NCBI RefSeq assembly: GCF_036311905.1
Contig: NZ_JAZDCH010000026.1
Coordinates: 96,301-160,300 of the forward strand
Direction: 5' to 3'
Source of the DNA: Brachybacterium sp036311905
GTDB taxonomy: Bacteria > Actinomycetota > Actinomycetes > Actinomycetales > Dermabacteraceae
Length of the DNA stretch: 64,000 nucleotides
Below the pieces are notes generated by a model that had not been told where the DNA came from, did no database searches, and was given only the letters and a program-made list of their open reading frames with translations. Below, in pieces: positions 27,142 through 35,425 of this stretch. Both the position numbers and the translations under genes were made by a program. Each line of letters begins with the position of its first letter. The stretch's first letter is position 1.

Positions 27142-27551
27142 CCCATATCGTGGTCGACATGGACAATCCCACCCCGCCCTACGAGCAGGTCCGTCGCGAG
27201 ATCCTCGAGCAGATCCGCGGGGGAGAGCTGCGCCCCGGCGACCGCCTCCCCGCGATCCGCGTCCTCGCCGGCGACCTCGGCCTCGCCGCCGGCACCGTCG
27301 CCCGCGCCTACAAGGAGCTCGAGGAGGCCGGTATCGTCAGCACCCGCCGCGGCGCGGGCACCACCGTCGCCGCGGGGGCGGAGAACGAGGCCCGCCGGCA
27401 GCTCGGCGCGCTGCGCCTCCCGGCGGCCGGCGCGGCGGATCCGACCCTCGTGGAGCTGCTGACCGCGCCGCTCGAGGAGGCCCGCGCACGCGGGGCCGAC
27501 GACGCCGCGATCCTCGCCGCCGTACGGGCGGTGCTGGCCCACCGACGGTGA
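27138..27551 (+). CDS. GntR-family regulator, YtrA type
   Basis: The 137-residue protein is a short GntR regulator with an N-terminal winged helix (PPYEQVRREILEQIRGGEL, then LRPGDRLPAIRVLAGDLG and TVARAYKELEEAGIVSTRRG) and a small C-terminal helical dimerisation region, as in the YtrA subfamily. Such proteins usually repress their own operon until bound by an effector. Two inverted repeats overlapping the promoter at 26118-26178 are the obvious operators. The ATG overlaps the stop of the membrane gene, and its own stop overlaps the next GTG, so three genes form one coupled unit. Confidence 0.9.
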   Translation: MTHIVVDMDNPTPPYEQVRREILEQIRGGELRPGDRLPAIRVLAGDLGLAAGTVARAYKELEEAGIVSTRRGAGTTVAAGAENEARRQLGALRLPAAGAADPTLVELLTAPLEEARARGADDAAILAAVRAVLAHRR

Positions 27552-28069
27552 GGATCCGCCTCGAGCCCCTCGGCCCGCAGCACGGACCGGAGATCCTCGC
27601 CGGTCAGGACGAGGCGCTGGCCCTCGAGATCATCGGGCGGCCCTGGACCGCCGCCTCGCTCGAGCAGTTCCTGGCCCGGTGCGCGCGCTGGCGGGCCGAC
27701 GGGCCGCTCCGCGAGCTCGCCGCGCTCGAGGAGGGCAGCGGCCGGCTGCTCGGCGGGGGAGGGCTGAACCGCCTCGCGCCAGGACTCGGACCGGGCCAGG
27801 TGGCGCTGACCTACTGGCTGTTCGCAGAGGCCCGGGGAAGCGGTCTCGGCGCGCCTCTGGCGGCGGCACTGGCCGACCGGGCGCGGGACCTGCCTGCAAG
27901 GCGCGGGACGGCGACGTCCGAGGCCGTGCTCCTGATCGCCCCGGACAACACCGCCTCGCAGACCGTCGCCCGCACTCTCGGCGCCCGGCCGACGGGCGAG
28001 CTCGTCCCGCACCCCGCGGGCGGCACCCGTCGGGCGCAGCGCTGGGTGCTGGATCTGCGGGAGAGCTGA
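27548..28069 (+). CDS. GNAT-family N-acetyltransferase
   Basis: The 173-residue protein fits the GNAT fold of the RimJ/RimL type. It has LTYWLFAEARGSGLGAPLAAALADRA, where the glycine-rich R-G-x-G-L-G segment binds acetyl-CoA, and LIAPDNTASQTVARTLGARP, the usual Asn-x-x-Ser motif B. The substrate is unknown. Its GTG start overlaps the stop of the GntR gene by 4 bp. The stop codon lies inside a hairpin at 28065-28080. Confidence 0.8.
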   Translation: MRIRLEPLGPQHGPEILAGQDEALALEIIGRPWTAASLEQFLARCARWRADGPLRELAALEEGSGRLLGGGGLNRLAPGLGPGQVALTYWLFAEARGSGLGAPLAAALADRARDLPARRGTATSEAVLLIAPDNTASQTVARTLGARPTGELVPHPAGGTRRAQRWVLDLRES

Positions 28070-28080
28070 CCTCGGTCAGC
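28065..28080. terminator. Short hairpin at the end of the GntR operon
   Basis: GCTGACC and GGTCAGC form a 7-bp stem with a 2-nt loop, covering the acetyltransferase stop codon. There is no T-run, so it is at best a weak terminator or an mRNA 3'-end structure. Confidence 0.35.
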
Positions 28081-28237
28081 GCTTCGACCGTTCCTCCACA
28101 TCGCCTCCGGATCCACATCTCCCGTCGGTCCGTGGCGGTCGGGCGCTTCGAATGTCAGGGTGGGTCCGTAGGGTGATGACCAGACGGAACACCCAGCACG
28201 GCGGCATCGACGACGAGTCCACGAGGAGGTGGGGGCG

Positions 28238-29866
28238 ATGACCACGACGGACCACCGCTCCGTGCCGTCCCCCGCCTCTGCGCTGTCCTCGCGCAGCTCG
28301 TCGGCCCGACCGTCGGCCTTCCGCGCTCCCGCCTCACGCGGCCCTGTGCCGCGCACCGCCACGGCCCCTCCCCGTGCCCGCGTGCGGGCACGTGCACGGC
28401 TCACCGAGGACACCCTCCTGCGCCGTGGCGGCGTCGAGCCCGGCGCCGACGCTCGCACCATCGCGCGCCTGCTCGAGGAGGAGCGAGAGGACTCCCGGCG
28501 CCACGCGCGCCGGCTCGCCGACCTCGCCCCCTTCTGGATCGACCACGAGGACCCCGACCTCGACGACGACCGCGAGGAGCGCAGCCTCGCCGTCGCGATC
28601 GCGACCCGCACCACCACCGCGATCGCCTCCTATCGGATCGCGGACGCGCACACCGCCGTGACCGAGATGCCCGCGACCTTCGAACGACTCACCGCCGGGG
28701 ACATGCCCGTTGAATGGCACACGCGCATGCTGAAGGCGGTCCGCGACCTCACCGCCGTCCAGCGCGCCCAGGTCGACGAGATCGTCGCCTCCTGGGATCT
28801 CGCCTCCGTGCCTGCGGACCGCTTCCGTGACGAGCTGCGCCAGTTGCGCTCCTGGTTCGACCGCGAGATGAGCGCCCCGCGGCCCGAGTCGCTGCGCGAC
28901 GTGTCCCTCGAGAACTCCCTGCACGACGACGGCACCGCCTGCCTGCGCATCACCGGCCCGATCCCCGAGATCCTCGACCTCGCCCGGCGCCTGGACCGCT
29001 CCGCGAAGACCGTCCAGGCCCGGCAGCGCCGCGCCCTCGAGCAGGGCGAGCCGATCCCCTTCGACCTCGACGGGGACGTGGCCCGCGACGGGAAGGCCAT
29101 GAGCCAGGCGGCGCTGCGCTACGCGATCCTCCTGCGCACCCAGCTCGACACCGGCGGGGTCGAGATCCCCGCGCCGCGGCACCGCGTGAACGTCGTCGTC
29201 CCCGTGCTCACCCTGATGGGCCTCAGCGACACTCCGGCCCTGTACGACGGGATCCACCCGCTGCCTGCACAGATGGCCCGCGACCTCGCCGCCGCCGAGC
29301 CCGTCTGGCACCGCGTCTTCGCCGACGCCGCGGACGGCGGATTCCTCCCGCTGCCCGCCGAGCGCTACCGCCCCTCCGCCGAGCAGGTGGAGCACCTGCG
29401 GCTCCTGCACCCGCGCTGCGCCGCCCCCTGTTGCACGCACACCACCACCGACGACGCCGAGAACGACCACATCGAGGAGTTCGACCACGCCGATCCGGCC
29501 CGCGGCGGACCGACCAGCCTCCACAACCTCCACCGCCTCGACTGGAGGCACCACGATCTGAAGACCGCCGGGCGCATCGATCCCGTGCGGGAGCCCGACG
29601 GCGCCACCACCTGGACGGTCGGCTCCCCGGCCCTGATCACCACCCGCGTCGCACCCCGCGGTGACCTCGCCGCGCCCCATCACGCCAAGGCGCTCATGGA
29701 GTCGTGGGAGGAGTTCTGCTGGCGCCGGGACCTCGACCAGATGCAGGCGAACGGCGAGATCGACCGGATCCTGCAGGAATGGGGACCGGCGGACCCCCTG
29801 CACGACCCACCGCTCGACCCCGACGAGGAGAACCGCGAGTACTGGGAGCAGGGCCCGCCGTTCTGA
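28238..29866 (+). CDS. DUF222/HNH endonuclease-domain protein (13E12-type)
   Basis: The 542-residue protein belongs to the DUF222-HNH family that is common and multicopy in actinobacteria. The DUF222 helical region covers about residues 80-320. The C-terminal HNH nuclease-like domain (about 390-450) shows HPRCAAPCCTHTTTDD, DHIEEFDHADPARGGPTSLH and NLHRLDWRHHDLKTAG, so the HNH histidines and the zinc-type cysteines are largely present. The biological role of the family is unclear. ATG 28238 is chosen over the in-frame GTG at 28229 because the GTG lies inside the AGGAGGTG ribosome binding site. A TAGGGT -10 candidate lies near 28170. It stands alone, without mobile-element genes. Confidence 0.88.
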   Translation: MTTTDHRSVPSPASALSSRSSSARPSAFRAPASRGPVPRTATAPPRARVRARARLTEDTLLRRGGVEPGADARTIARLLEEEREDSRRHARRLADLAPFWIDHEDPDLDDDREERSLAVAIATRTTTAIASYRIADAHTAVTEMPATFERLTAGDMPVEWHTRMLKAVRDLTAVQRAQVDEIVASWDLASVPADRFRDELRQLRSWFDREMSAPRPESLRDVSLENSLHDDGTACLRITGPIPEILDLARRLDRSAKTVQARQRRALEQGEPIPFDLDGDVARDGKAMSQAALRYAILLRTQLDTGGVEIPAPRHRVNVVVPVLTLMGLSDTPALYDGIHPLPAQMARDLAAAEPVWHRVFADAADGGFLPLPAERYRPSAEQVEHLRLLHPRCAAPCCTHTTTDDAENDHIEEFDHADPARGGPTSLHNLHRLDWRHHDLKTAGRIDPVREPDGATTWTVGSPALITTRVAPRGDLAAPHHAKALMESWEEFCWRRDLDQMQANGEIDRILQEWGPADPLHDPPLDPDEENREYWEQGPPF

Positions 29867-29871
29867 CCCCG

Positions 29872-29877
29872 TACGAT
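29872..29877 (+). promoter_or_regulatory. Leaderless -10 box of the acetyltransferase at 29884
   Basis: TACGAT lies 6 nt before the ATG. Confidence 0.55.
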
Positions 29878-29883
29878 CATCCG

Positions 29884-30432
29884 ATGCCTGTGGACATCGA
29901 GCTCGTGCCACCGACCCTCGCCCTGCGCGACGAGGTCGCGGACTGCTTCGCCGACTTCGCCGGGACTGCCGTGGACGGCTCCGGTATCACCGACCCCTCT
30001 CGCACGCCGCGGACCGACGACGAGCTCAGCGAGTTCGTCGCCCGGCGCCTGGCGGAGGAGGACCCCGCCACGGAGCTCGCCGACGGGTGGGTCCACTGCA
30101 CGAGTCGCTGGATCCGAGAGTCCGGAACCGGGCAGGTGCTCGGCTTCCTCGCCGTCCGCCATCAGCTCACGCCGTTCCTTCTCGAGGTGGGAGGACACAT
30201 CGGCTACTCCGTTCGCCCCGGCGCCCGCTGCAGGGGCGTCGCCACCGCGGCCCTCGCTCAGGGTCTTGAGATCGCGGCCGGGCTCGGCATCGACCCGGTG
30301 CTGATCACCTGCGACGCCGACAACACCGCCTCGCGCCGCACCATCGAGGGCGCGGGCGGCACCCTCGAGGACATCCGCGACGGGAAGCGCCGCTACTGGA
30401 TCGGCGACGGTGAACGGCCCGTGCGGCGCTGA
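29884..30432 (+). CDS. GNAT-family N-acetyltransferase (RimJ/RimL type)
   Basis: The 182-residue protein shows GHIGYSVRPGARCRGVATAA, with the acetyl-CoA-binding RCRGVAT loop, and VLITCDADNTASRRTIEGAG, the Asn-x-x-Ser motif of this family. The N-terminal half (ADCFADFAGTAVDGSGI) is less conserved and probably forms the acceptor site. Substrate is unknown. It has its own leaderless-type promoter. It is not overlapped with pheA, which also has its own -10 box 43 bp downstream. Confidence 0.85.
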   Translation: MPVDIELVPPTLALRDEVADCFADFAGTAVDGSGITDPSRTPRTDDELSEFVARRLAEEDPATELADGWVHCTSRWIRESGTGQVLGFLAVRHQLTPFLLEVGGHIGYSVRPGARCRGVATAALAQGLEIAAGLGIDPVLITCDADNTASRRTIEGAGGTLEDIRDGKRRYWIGDGERPVRR

Positions 30433-30463
30433 CACGGGCCGCGGCGCGCCCCGGGGCGCCGAG

Positions 30464-30469
30464 TACCCT
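30464..30469 (+). promoter_or_regulatory. Leaderless -10 box of pheA
   Basis: TACCCT lies 6 nt before the pheA ATG, with no ribosome binding site. Confidence 0.6.
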
Positions 30470-30475
30470 TCCCCC

Positions 30476-31453
30476 ATGCGGTACGGATTCCTCGGCCCCG
30501 AGACGACCTTCACCCACCAGGCCCTCCTGCAGGCCCTCGCCGAGATCCCCGCGGAGCCCGGCGCGTCGGCCCCCGAGACCGTGCCCTTCTCCTCCGTGGC
30601 CACTGCGACCACCGCCCTGCTCGCCGGGGACGTCGACGCGCTCATGGCTCCGATCGAGAACTCCGTCGAGGGCGGCGTCTCCGGCACCCTCGACGTGCTC
30701 GCCGCGACGGACTCGATCACCATCGTCGCCGAGCAGACCGTGCAGATCACCTTCGTCCTGGCCGCGCGCGAGGACACGCCGCTCGACGAGCTCACCACCG
30801 TCTCCTCCCACCCGCACGCCCAGGCGCAGGTGCAGGGCTGGCTCCGCGCGAACGTGCCGACCGCCCAGGTCGCCGCCTCCTCCTCGACCGCCGCCGCGGC
30901 CCGCGACCTCGCCGCCCTCGACGCCGAGTCCGCTCGGGGCCGGGCCGCCGTCTGCTCGCCGCTCGCCGCCGAACACTTCGGCCTCACCGTCCTCGCCGAG
31001 GGCATCGAGGACCACGAGGGGGCGATCACCCGCTTCGTGCTCGTCACCCGGGAGGGCCGCATCCCCGCCCGCACCGGGGCCGACAAGACCACGGTCGTCG
31101 TCCAGCTGCCGCACAACCGCTCGGGCGCCCTGCTCGAGGCGCTCGAGATCCTCGGGTCCAACGGGGTGAACATGTCCCGGATCGAGTCCCGGCCCGTCGG
31201 CGACTTCCTCGGCCGCTACTCCTTCTCGATCGACCTCGAGGGCCACCTCGAGGACCGCCGGGTCGCCGCCGCTCTGCGCGCCCTGCACCGCCTCTGCCCC
31301 GTCGTGCACTACCTCGGGTCCTACCCTCGGGTCGACGGCACCCAGCCCGAAGTGCGCGAGGACTTCGTCGACCACGCCTACGACGAGGCCCACGCGTGGC
31401 TCGAACGGCTCAGCGGCATGATCACCCCCGCCGATCCCGGGGCGGCGATCTGA
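30476..31453 (+). CDS. pheA: Prephenate dehydratase
   Basis: The 325-residue enzyme converts prephenate to phenylpyruvate in phenylalanine synthesis. The catalytic PDT domain starts YGFLGPETTFTHQAL and includes APIENSVEGGVSGTLDVL, AVCSPLAAEHFGL and the ITRFVLV segment holding the family's Thr-Arg-Phe catalytic motif. A regulatory ACT domain follows (about 205-290) with SGALLEALEILGSNGVNMSRI and the ESRP motif that binds phenylalanine for feedback inhibition. It lacks a fused chorismate mutase domain, as usual in actinobacteria. ATG at 30476 is set by the preceding TACCCT box. The next gene starts 1 bp after its stop. Confidence 0.95.
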   Translation: MRYGFLGPETTFTHQALLQALAEIPAEPGASAPETVPFSSVATATTALLAGDVDALMAPIENSVEGGVSGTLDVLAATDSITIVAEQTVQITFVLAAREDTPLDELTTVSSHPHAQAQVQGWLRANVPTAQVAASSSTAAAARDLAALDAESARGRAAVCSPLAAEHFGLTVLAEGIEDHEGAITRFVLVTREGRIPARTGADKTTVVVQLPHNRSGALLEALEILGSNGVNMSRIESRPVGDFLGRYSFSIDLEGHLEDRRVAAALRALHRLCPVVHYLGSYPRVDGTQPEVREDFVDHAYDEAHAWLERLSGMITPADPGAAI

Positions 31454-31454
31454 C

Positions 31455-31994
31455 ATGGCGGCCAAGGCCCCCGTCACTGTCACCGGCCGCGCGACCGTGC
31501 GCGCGATCGGCGAGCGGCTGATCCTGCCGCTGCCCGAGGACCTCAGCGCGAAGCTGCCCTCCCGCGGTCAGGTCGCCGTGGAGGGCACGCTCGAGGAGTA
31601 TCCGCTGACCACCGTGCTCGAGCCCGACGGCCGCAAGGGCCACTGGATCGACCTCGACACCGCGCTCATCGACGAACTCGACCTCACCGAGGGCACGAGC
31701 CTCGCCGTCACCCTCACCACCCGCGCCGAGTGGCCCGAGCCCGAGGTCCCCGAGGACCTCGCCGCCGCCCTCGAGGAGGCGGACGACCTCGCGGACACCT
31801 GGCCCGCGCTCACCCCCATGGCCCGTTGGGAATGGGTGCGCTGGGTCCGCGCCACCCGCAGCGAGGACACCCGGGCCCGCCGCGTCGAGGTCTCGATCGA
31901 CAAGCTCCGCCACGGCTCCCGCCGCCCGTGCTGCTTCGACCTGTCCTCCTGCACCGACCCGGAGCTCGCCCGCAGCGGCAAGCTCCCGGAGTGA
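31455..31994 (+). CDS. YdeI/OmdA-family protein with DUF1905 domain
   Basis: The 179-residue protein has two parts. The N-terminal DUF1905-like beta domain (about 1-95) includes AIGERLILPLPEDLSAKLPSRG and VAVEGTLEEYPL. The C-terminal OmdA/YdeI helical part (about 105-179) has WPALTPMARWEWVRWVRATR, then EDTRARRVEVSIDKLRHGSR and PCCFDLSSC, matching the W..l....R.e.v.Wi..A...eTR.rRi pattern. Family members are annotated as bacteriocin-protection or YdeI/OmpD-associated proteins, with no firm biochemistry. It starts immediately after pheA and is likely cotranscribed with it. Confidence 0.8.
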   Translation: MAAKAPVTVTGRATVRAIGERLILPLPEDLSAKLPSRGQVAVEGTLEEYPLTTVLEPDGRKGHWIDLDTALIDELDLTEGTSLAVTLTTRAEWPEPEVPEDLAAALEEADDLADTWPALTPMARWEWVRWVRATRSEDTRARRVEVSIDKLRHGSRRPCCFDLSSCTDPELARSGKLPE

Positions 31995-32004
31995 CGGGGC
32001 GGCG

Positions 32005-33189
32005 TCAGCCCGCCGTGCCGTCCAGCCCCTCCGGCACCCGCAGGTGCAGCGCCCCGGGGTCGACGGTCGCGATCAGGTGGGTCGCCTCGACGTCCGTGTC
32101 CCCGTCGAGCTGCACCGGCTGCGGCTTCGCGGTCGTGACCTTCACGCCGGTGGTCAGGTAGCGCTCGACCGTGGAGAGCTTCGGCCCGAAGGTCGGGCGC
32201 AGCTTCGGGTTCACCACCTGCGCGGCGACCTGGCTGAAGCCCGCCGCCCCGCGCCAGCCGGCCACGACCACCTCGAGGCGGCCGTTGTCGATCGTCGCAT
32301 CGGGCATCAGCACGAAGCCTCCGGGCAGCTTGCCGACATTGCCCAGCAGCACCGTGCGGGCCTTGTGGGCGTGCCGGGTCTCGTCCGGCAGCTGCACCAC
32401 CACATCGACCGAGCGGCCCATCACGGTGCGGATCCCGCCGAAGATGTAGGCGATCCAACCGATCCGTTTCTTCATCTGCGGATCGGTGTAACCGATCATC
32501 TCGGCATCCGCGCCGAAACCGGCGATGACCAGGAAGATCTGCTTCTGCGCCGAGCGGGCCGCGCTCGCCGAGCCGCCCACGCGCAGCCAGCCGACGTCCA
32601 CCGGGTGGTCCTCGCCGGTGAGGGCCGCGACCATCGCCGCCGTCGGATCCTCGAGCGGGATCGACACATTGCGCGCGAGCAGGTTCCCGGTGCCCGCCGG
32701 GATGATGCCCATCGGGGTGTCGGTGCCCGCGAGCACGGAGGCGACCATGCGCACGGTGCCGTCGCCGCCCGCCGCCATCACCAGGTCCGCCCCGTCGGCG
32801 AGGGCCTGCTCCGTCTGCCCCCGACCGGGGTCGTCGATCGTGGTCTCGTAGAACGCGGTCTCCGCCCCCTCGATCCGCTCGACCGCCTCGGTGATCTGGC
32901 GGCGGAAGGCGTCGGTGCCGGAGAACTTCGAGGGGTTCAGCACGACGGCGACCCGGCGCAGCCGGTCCGTCGGGCCGCTAATGCCGGAGGCGCCGGCGAC
33001 TCCAGTGTCTGAACCACCCTCCGTCGGAGGCTCCTCCCGCCCTGCGCTGCGACGCTCGGCGGCGGACTTCAGGGCGGCGAGCTCCCGACGGTGGCGGCCG
33101 AGGCGGCGCAGCACGACGACGAGCAGGGCGATCGTCACGATGGTCGTGACGACCGAGACGATGCTGAGGGCGAGCAGGGTGACGTCCAT
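32005..33189 (-). CDS. Diacylglycerol/sphingosine-type lipid kinase family protein
   Basis: The 394-residue protein has one N-terminal membrane helix (LLALSIVSVVTTIVTIALLV, about 5-25), a short charged linker, then a DAGK catalytic domain. VAVVLNPSKFSGTDAFRRQI starts the fold; LVMAAGGDGTVRMVASVLAG holds the GGDGT nucleotide-binding motif; GIIPAGTGNLLARN is the second signature. The C-terminal half is the beta-sandwich subdomain. The enzyme probably phosphorylates a membrane lipid with ATP; the exact lipid is unknown. It diverges from serS. TACCCT lies 6 nt before its ATG, so this gene is leaderless. Confidence 0.88.
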   Translation of the reverse strand: MDVTLLALSIVSVVTTIVTIALLVVVLRRLGRHRRELAALKSAAERRSAGREEPPTEGGSDTGVAGASGISGPTDRLRRVAVVLNPSKFSGTDAFRRQITEAVERIEGAETAFYETTIDDPGRGQTEQALADGADLVMAAGGDGTVRMVASVLAGTDTPMGIIPAGTGNLLARNVSIPLEDPTAAMVAALTGEDHPVDVGWLRVGGSASAARSAQKQIFLVIAGFGADAEMIGYTDPQMKKRIGWIAYIFGGIRTVMGRSVDVVVQLPDETRHAHKARTVLLGNVGKLPGGFVLMPDATIDNGRLEVVVAGWRGAAGFSQVAAQVVNPKLRPTFGPKLSTVERYLTTGVKVTTAKPQPVQLDGDTDVEATHLIATVDPGALHLRVPEGLDGTAG

Positions 33190-33195
33190 GCGGTC

Positions 33196-33201
33196 AGGGT
33201 A
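33196..33201 (-). promoter_or_regulatory. Leaderless -10 box of the lipid kinase gene
   Basis: TACCCT on the minus strand lies 6 nt before the ATG at 33189. Confidence 0.6.
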
Positions 33202-33221
33202 ATCGCGAGCGGGGCCTTGGG

Positions 33222-33227
33222 TACCCT
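33222..33227 (+). promoter_or_regulatory. Leaderless -10 box of serS
   Basis: TACCCT lies 6 nt before the ATG at 33234. The two divergent -10 boxes are only 20 bp apart, back to back. Confidence 0.65.
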
Positions 33228-33233
33228 GGGGGA

Positions 33234-34496
33234 ATGATCGATCTGCGGCACCTGCGCGAGAACCCCGAAGCCGTCCGCGACGCCCAGCGGGCCCGTCGTC
33301 GTGACCCCGAGACCGTCGACGCGGTCCTCACCGCGGATTCCCGCTGGCGCGAGGCGACCACCGCCTTCGAGAACGCGCGGGCCCAGCAGAAGGCCTTCGG
33401 CAAGCAGGTCGCCCAGGCGACGGGCGAGGAGAAGCAGGCGCTGCTCGGCGAGGTCAAGCAGCTCGCGGCCGACGTCAAGCGGCTCGAGGCGGAGGCCGCG
33501 GAGGCCGCCGTGACCCGCGACACCGCGCTGCGCGCCATCCCCAACCTCGCCGAGGGCGCCCCCGAGGGCCTCGAGGAGGACTTCGTGGTCCGCGAGACCG
33601 TCGGCGAGATCCCGACCTTCGAGGCCCAGGTCAAGGACCACCTCGAGATCGCCGAGGGACTGCGCGCGATCGACATGGCGCGCGGCGCGAAGGTCTCCGG
33701 CAGCCGCTTCTACTTCCTCACCGGCGTCGGCGCCCAGCTCGAGCTCGCGGTCCTCAACGCCGCGATCGACCAGGCCACCCAGGCCGGCTTCACCCCGATG
33801 ATCACCCCCACCCTGGTGCTGCCCGAGTCGATGGAGGGCACCGGCTTCCTCGGCGAGCACGCCGACGAGGTCTACCACCTCGACAAGGGCGACGACCTCT
33901 ACCTCGTCGGCACGAGCGAGGTCGCGCTCGCCGGCTACCACAAGGACGAGGTCCTCGACCTCTCGGACGGACCGCTGCGCTACGCCGGCTGGAGCGCCTG
34001 CTACCGCCGCGAGGCGGGCAGCTACGGCAAGGACACCCGCGGGATCATCCGGGTGCACCAGTTCCACAAGGTGGAGATGTTCTCCTACTGCCGCATCGAG
34101 GACTCCTACGCGGAGCACGAGCGGCTGCTGGACTGGGAGCGGCAGATGATGGCGAAGATCGACGTGCCCTACCGGATCATCGACACCGCCGCCGGCGACC
34201 TGGGCACCTCCGCGGCGCGCAAGTTCGACTGCGAGGCGTGGATGCCCTCGCAGGAGACCTATCGCGAGCTGACCTCCACCTCGAACACCACCCAGTTCCA
34301 GGCGCGGCGGCTGAACATCCGTGAGCGCACCGAGGACGGTCTGCGTCCCGTCGCCACGCTCAACGGCACCCTCGGCACCACCCGCTTCCTCGCGGCGATC
34401 CTCGAGAACCACCAGCAGGCCGACGGCTCGGTCGTCATCCCGGAGGGTCTGCGGCCGTACCTCGGGGGCCGCGAGGTCTTCGAGGTCGTCGCATGA
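33234..34496 (+). CDS. serS: Seryl-tRNA synthetase
   Basis: This 420-residue class II synthetase charges tRNA-Ser and tRNA-Sec-type tRNAs with serine. An N-terminal antiparallel coiled-coil arm (about residues 25-105, rich in Ala, Glu and Lys) contacts the long variable arm of tRNA-Ser. The catalytic core has TPTLVLPESMEGTGFL, motif 2 as CYRREAGSYGKDTRG and FHKVEMF, TSTSNTTQFQARRLNI (serine-site motif), and motif 3 as GTTRFLAAILENHQ. Length is normal. Two tRNA-Ser genes lie elsewhere in the window. The stop overlaps the ATG of a HAD phosphatase gene. Confidence 0.96.
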   Translation: MIDLRHLRENPEAVRDAQRARRRDPETVDAVLTADSRWREATTAFENARAQQKAFGKQVAQATGEEKQALLGEVKQLAADVKRLEAEAAEAAVTRDTALRAIPNLAEGAPEGLEEDFVVRETVGEIPTFEAQVKDHLEIAEGLRAIDMARGAKVSGSRFYFLTGVGAQLELAVLNAAIDQATQAGFTPMITPTLVLPESMEGTGFLGEHADEVYHLDKGDDLYLVGTSEVALAGYHKDEVLDLSDGPLRYAGWSACYRREAGSYGKDTRGIIRVHQFHKVEMFSYCRIEDSYAEHERLLDWERQMMAKIDVPYRIIDTAAGDLGTSAARKFDCEAWMPSQETYRELTSTSNTTQFQARRLNIRERTEDGLRPVATLNGTLGTTRFLAAILENHQQADGSVVIPEGLRPYLGGREVFEVVA

Positions 34497-35425
34497 TCCG
34501 ACGGCTCCTGCAGGCCCTGCGTCACCGCAGGTTCACCCGGGCGTCAGATCGGCCTGGGACAGTGGACGGCATGACTCTCCCCGCCGCCGCCCCCACCCGC
34601 GATCTGCTGCGCGAGCATCTCGGGGAGCTCTCCGGGGAGCAGCTGCTGATCGGTCTCGACGTCGACGGCACCCTCGTGGACCACGACGGCACCATGTCGC
34701 CCGCCATGCGGGAGGCGCTGCGCGCGGCCGCCGCGGAGCACACCGTGGTCATCGCGACCGGTCGCTCGCTCGGGGCGACCGTACCGATCGTCGAGGCCGC
34801 CGGCATCACCCGCGGCTTCGCCGTCTGCTCGAACGGGGCGGTCATGCTCGAGATGGATCCGGAGGCCGACGGCGGCCATCGCGTGATCGGCACCCGCAGC
34901 TTCCAGCCCGGCCACGCCCTGCGCACCCTGCGCGAGGTCGCCCCGGACGCCCACTACGCGGTCGAGATGGCCGACGGCACCTTCCACGCCACCGCCGGCT
35001 TCCAGGACGCGAGCTTCGGCGTCGAGGCGATCGAGAGCGACCTCGACACGCTGCTCGAGCTCGAGGCGGTGCGGGTCGTGGTCCACGTCCCCGACCTCTC
35101 GCCGCAGGAGTTCAGCGAGGTCATCGCGGAGTCCGGGGTGCACGGCGTCGAGTACTCGATCGGCTGGACGGCCTGGCTGGACATGGCCGCGCCCGGCATC
35201 TCCAAGGCGAGCGCCCTCGAGGAGCTGCGCGAGCGGCTGGGCATCGATCCGAGCCGCACGGTGGCGGTCGGGGACGGGTTCAACGACGTCGAGATGCTCG
35301 CCTGGGCGGGCGTGGGGGTCGCGATGGGTCAGGCGCCGCAGGGCGTCAAGGACGTCGCGGACGTCGTCACCGAGTCGGTCTACCAGGACGGCACGGTGCT
35401 CGTGCTCGAGTCGCTGCGCGGCTGA
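34493..35425 (+). CDS. HAD-family (Cof-type) phosphatase
   Basis: The 310-residue protein is a Cof/type IIB HAD hydrolase. Motif I is IGLDVDGTLVDHDG (nucleophile Asp in DVDGT), motif II is VIATGRS, the Lys is in GISKASALEEL, and motif IV is VAVGDGFNDVEMLAWAG. A large cap domain sits between motifs II and III. These enzymes dephosphorylate sugar phosphates, flavin nucleotides or similar. The start at 34493 overlaps serS (ATGA). A second in-frame ATG at 34571 would remove a 26-residue arginine-rich leader and cannot be ruled out. Its 3' end overlaps the convergent LuxR remnant by 46 bp. Confidence 0.88.
   Translation: MIRRLLQALRHRRFTRASDRPGTVDGMTLPAAAPTRDLLREHLGELSGEQLLIGLDVDGTLVDHDGTMSPAMREALRAAAAEHTVVIATGRSLGATVPIVEAAGITRGFAVCSNGAVMLEMDPEADGGHRVIGTRSFQPGHALRTLREVAPDAHYAVEMADGTFHATAGFQDASFGVEAIESDLDTLLELEAVRVVVHVPDLSPQEFSEVIAESGVHGVEYSIGWTAWLDMAAPGISKASALEELRERLGIDPSRTVAVGDGFNDVEMLAWAGVGVAMGQAPQGVKDVADVVTESVYQDGTVLVLESLRG

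Noticed and set aside
28238..29866. DUF222/HNH protein as a mobile-intron or homing element
   Set aside because: No intron, intein or transposase features; such genes are ordinary multicopy residents in actinobacteria.
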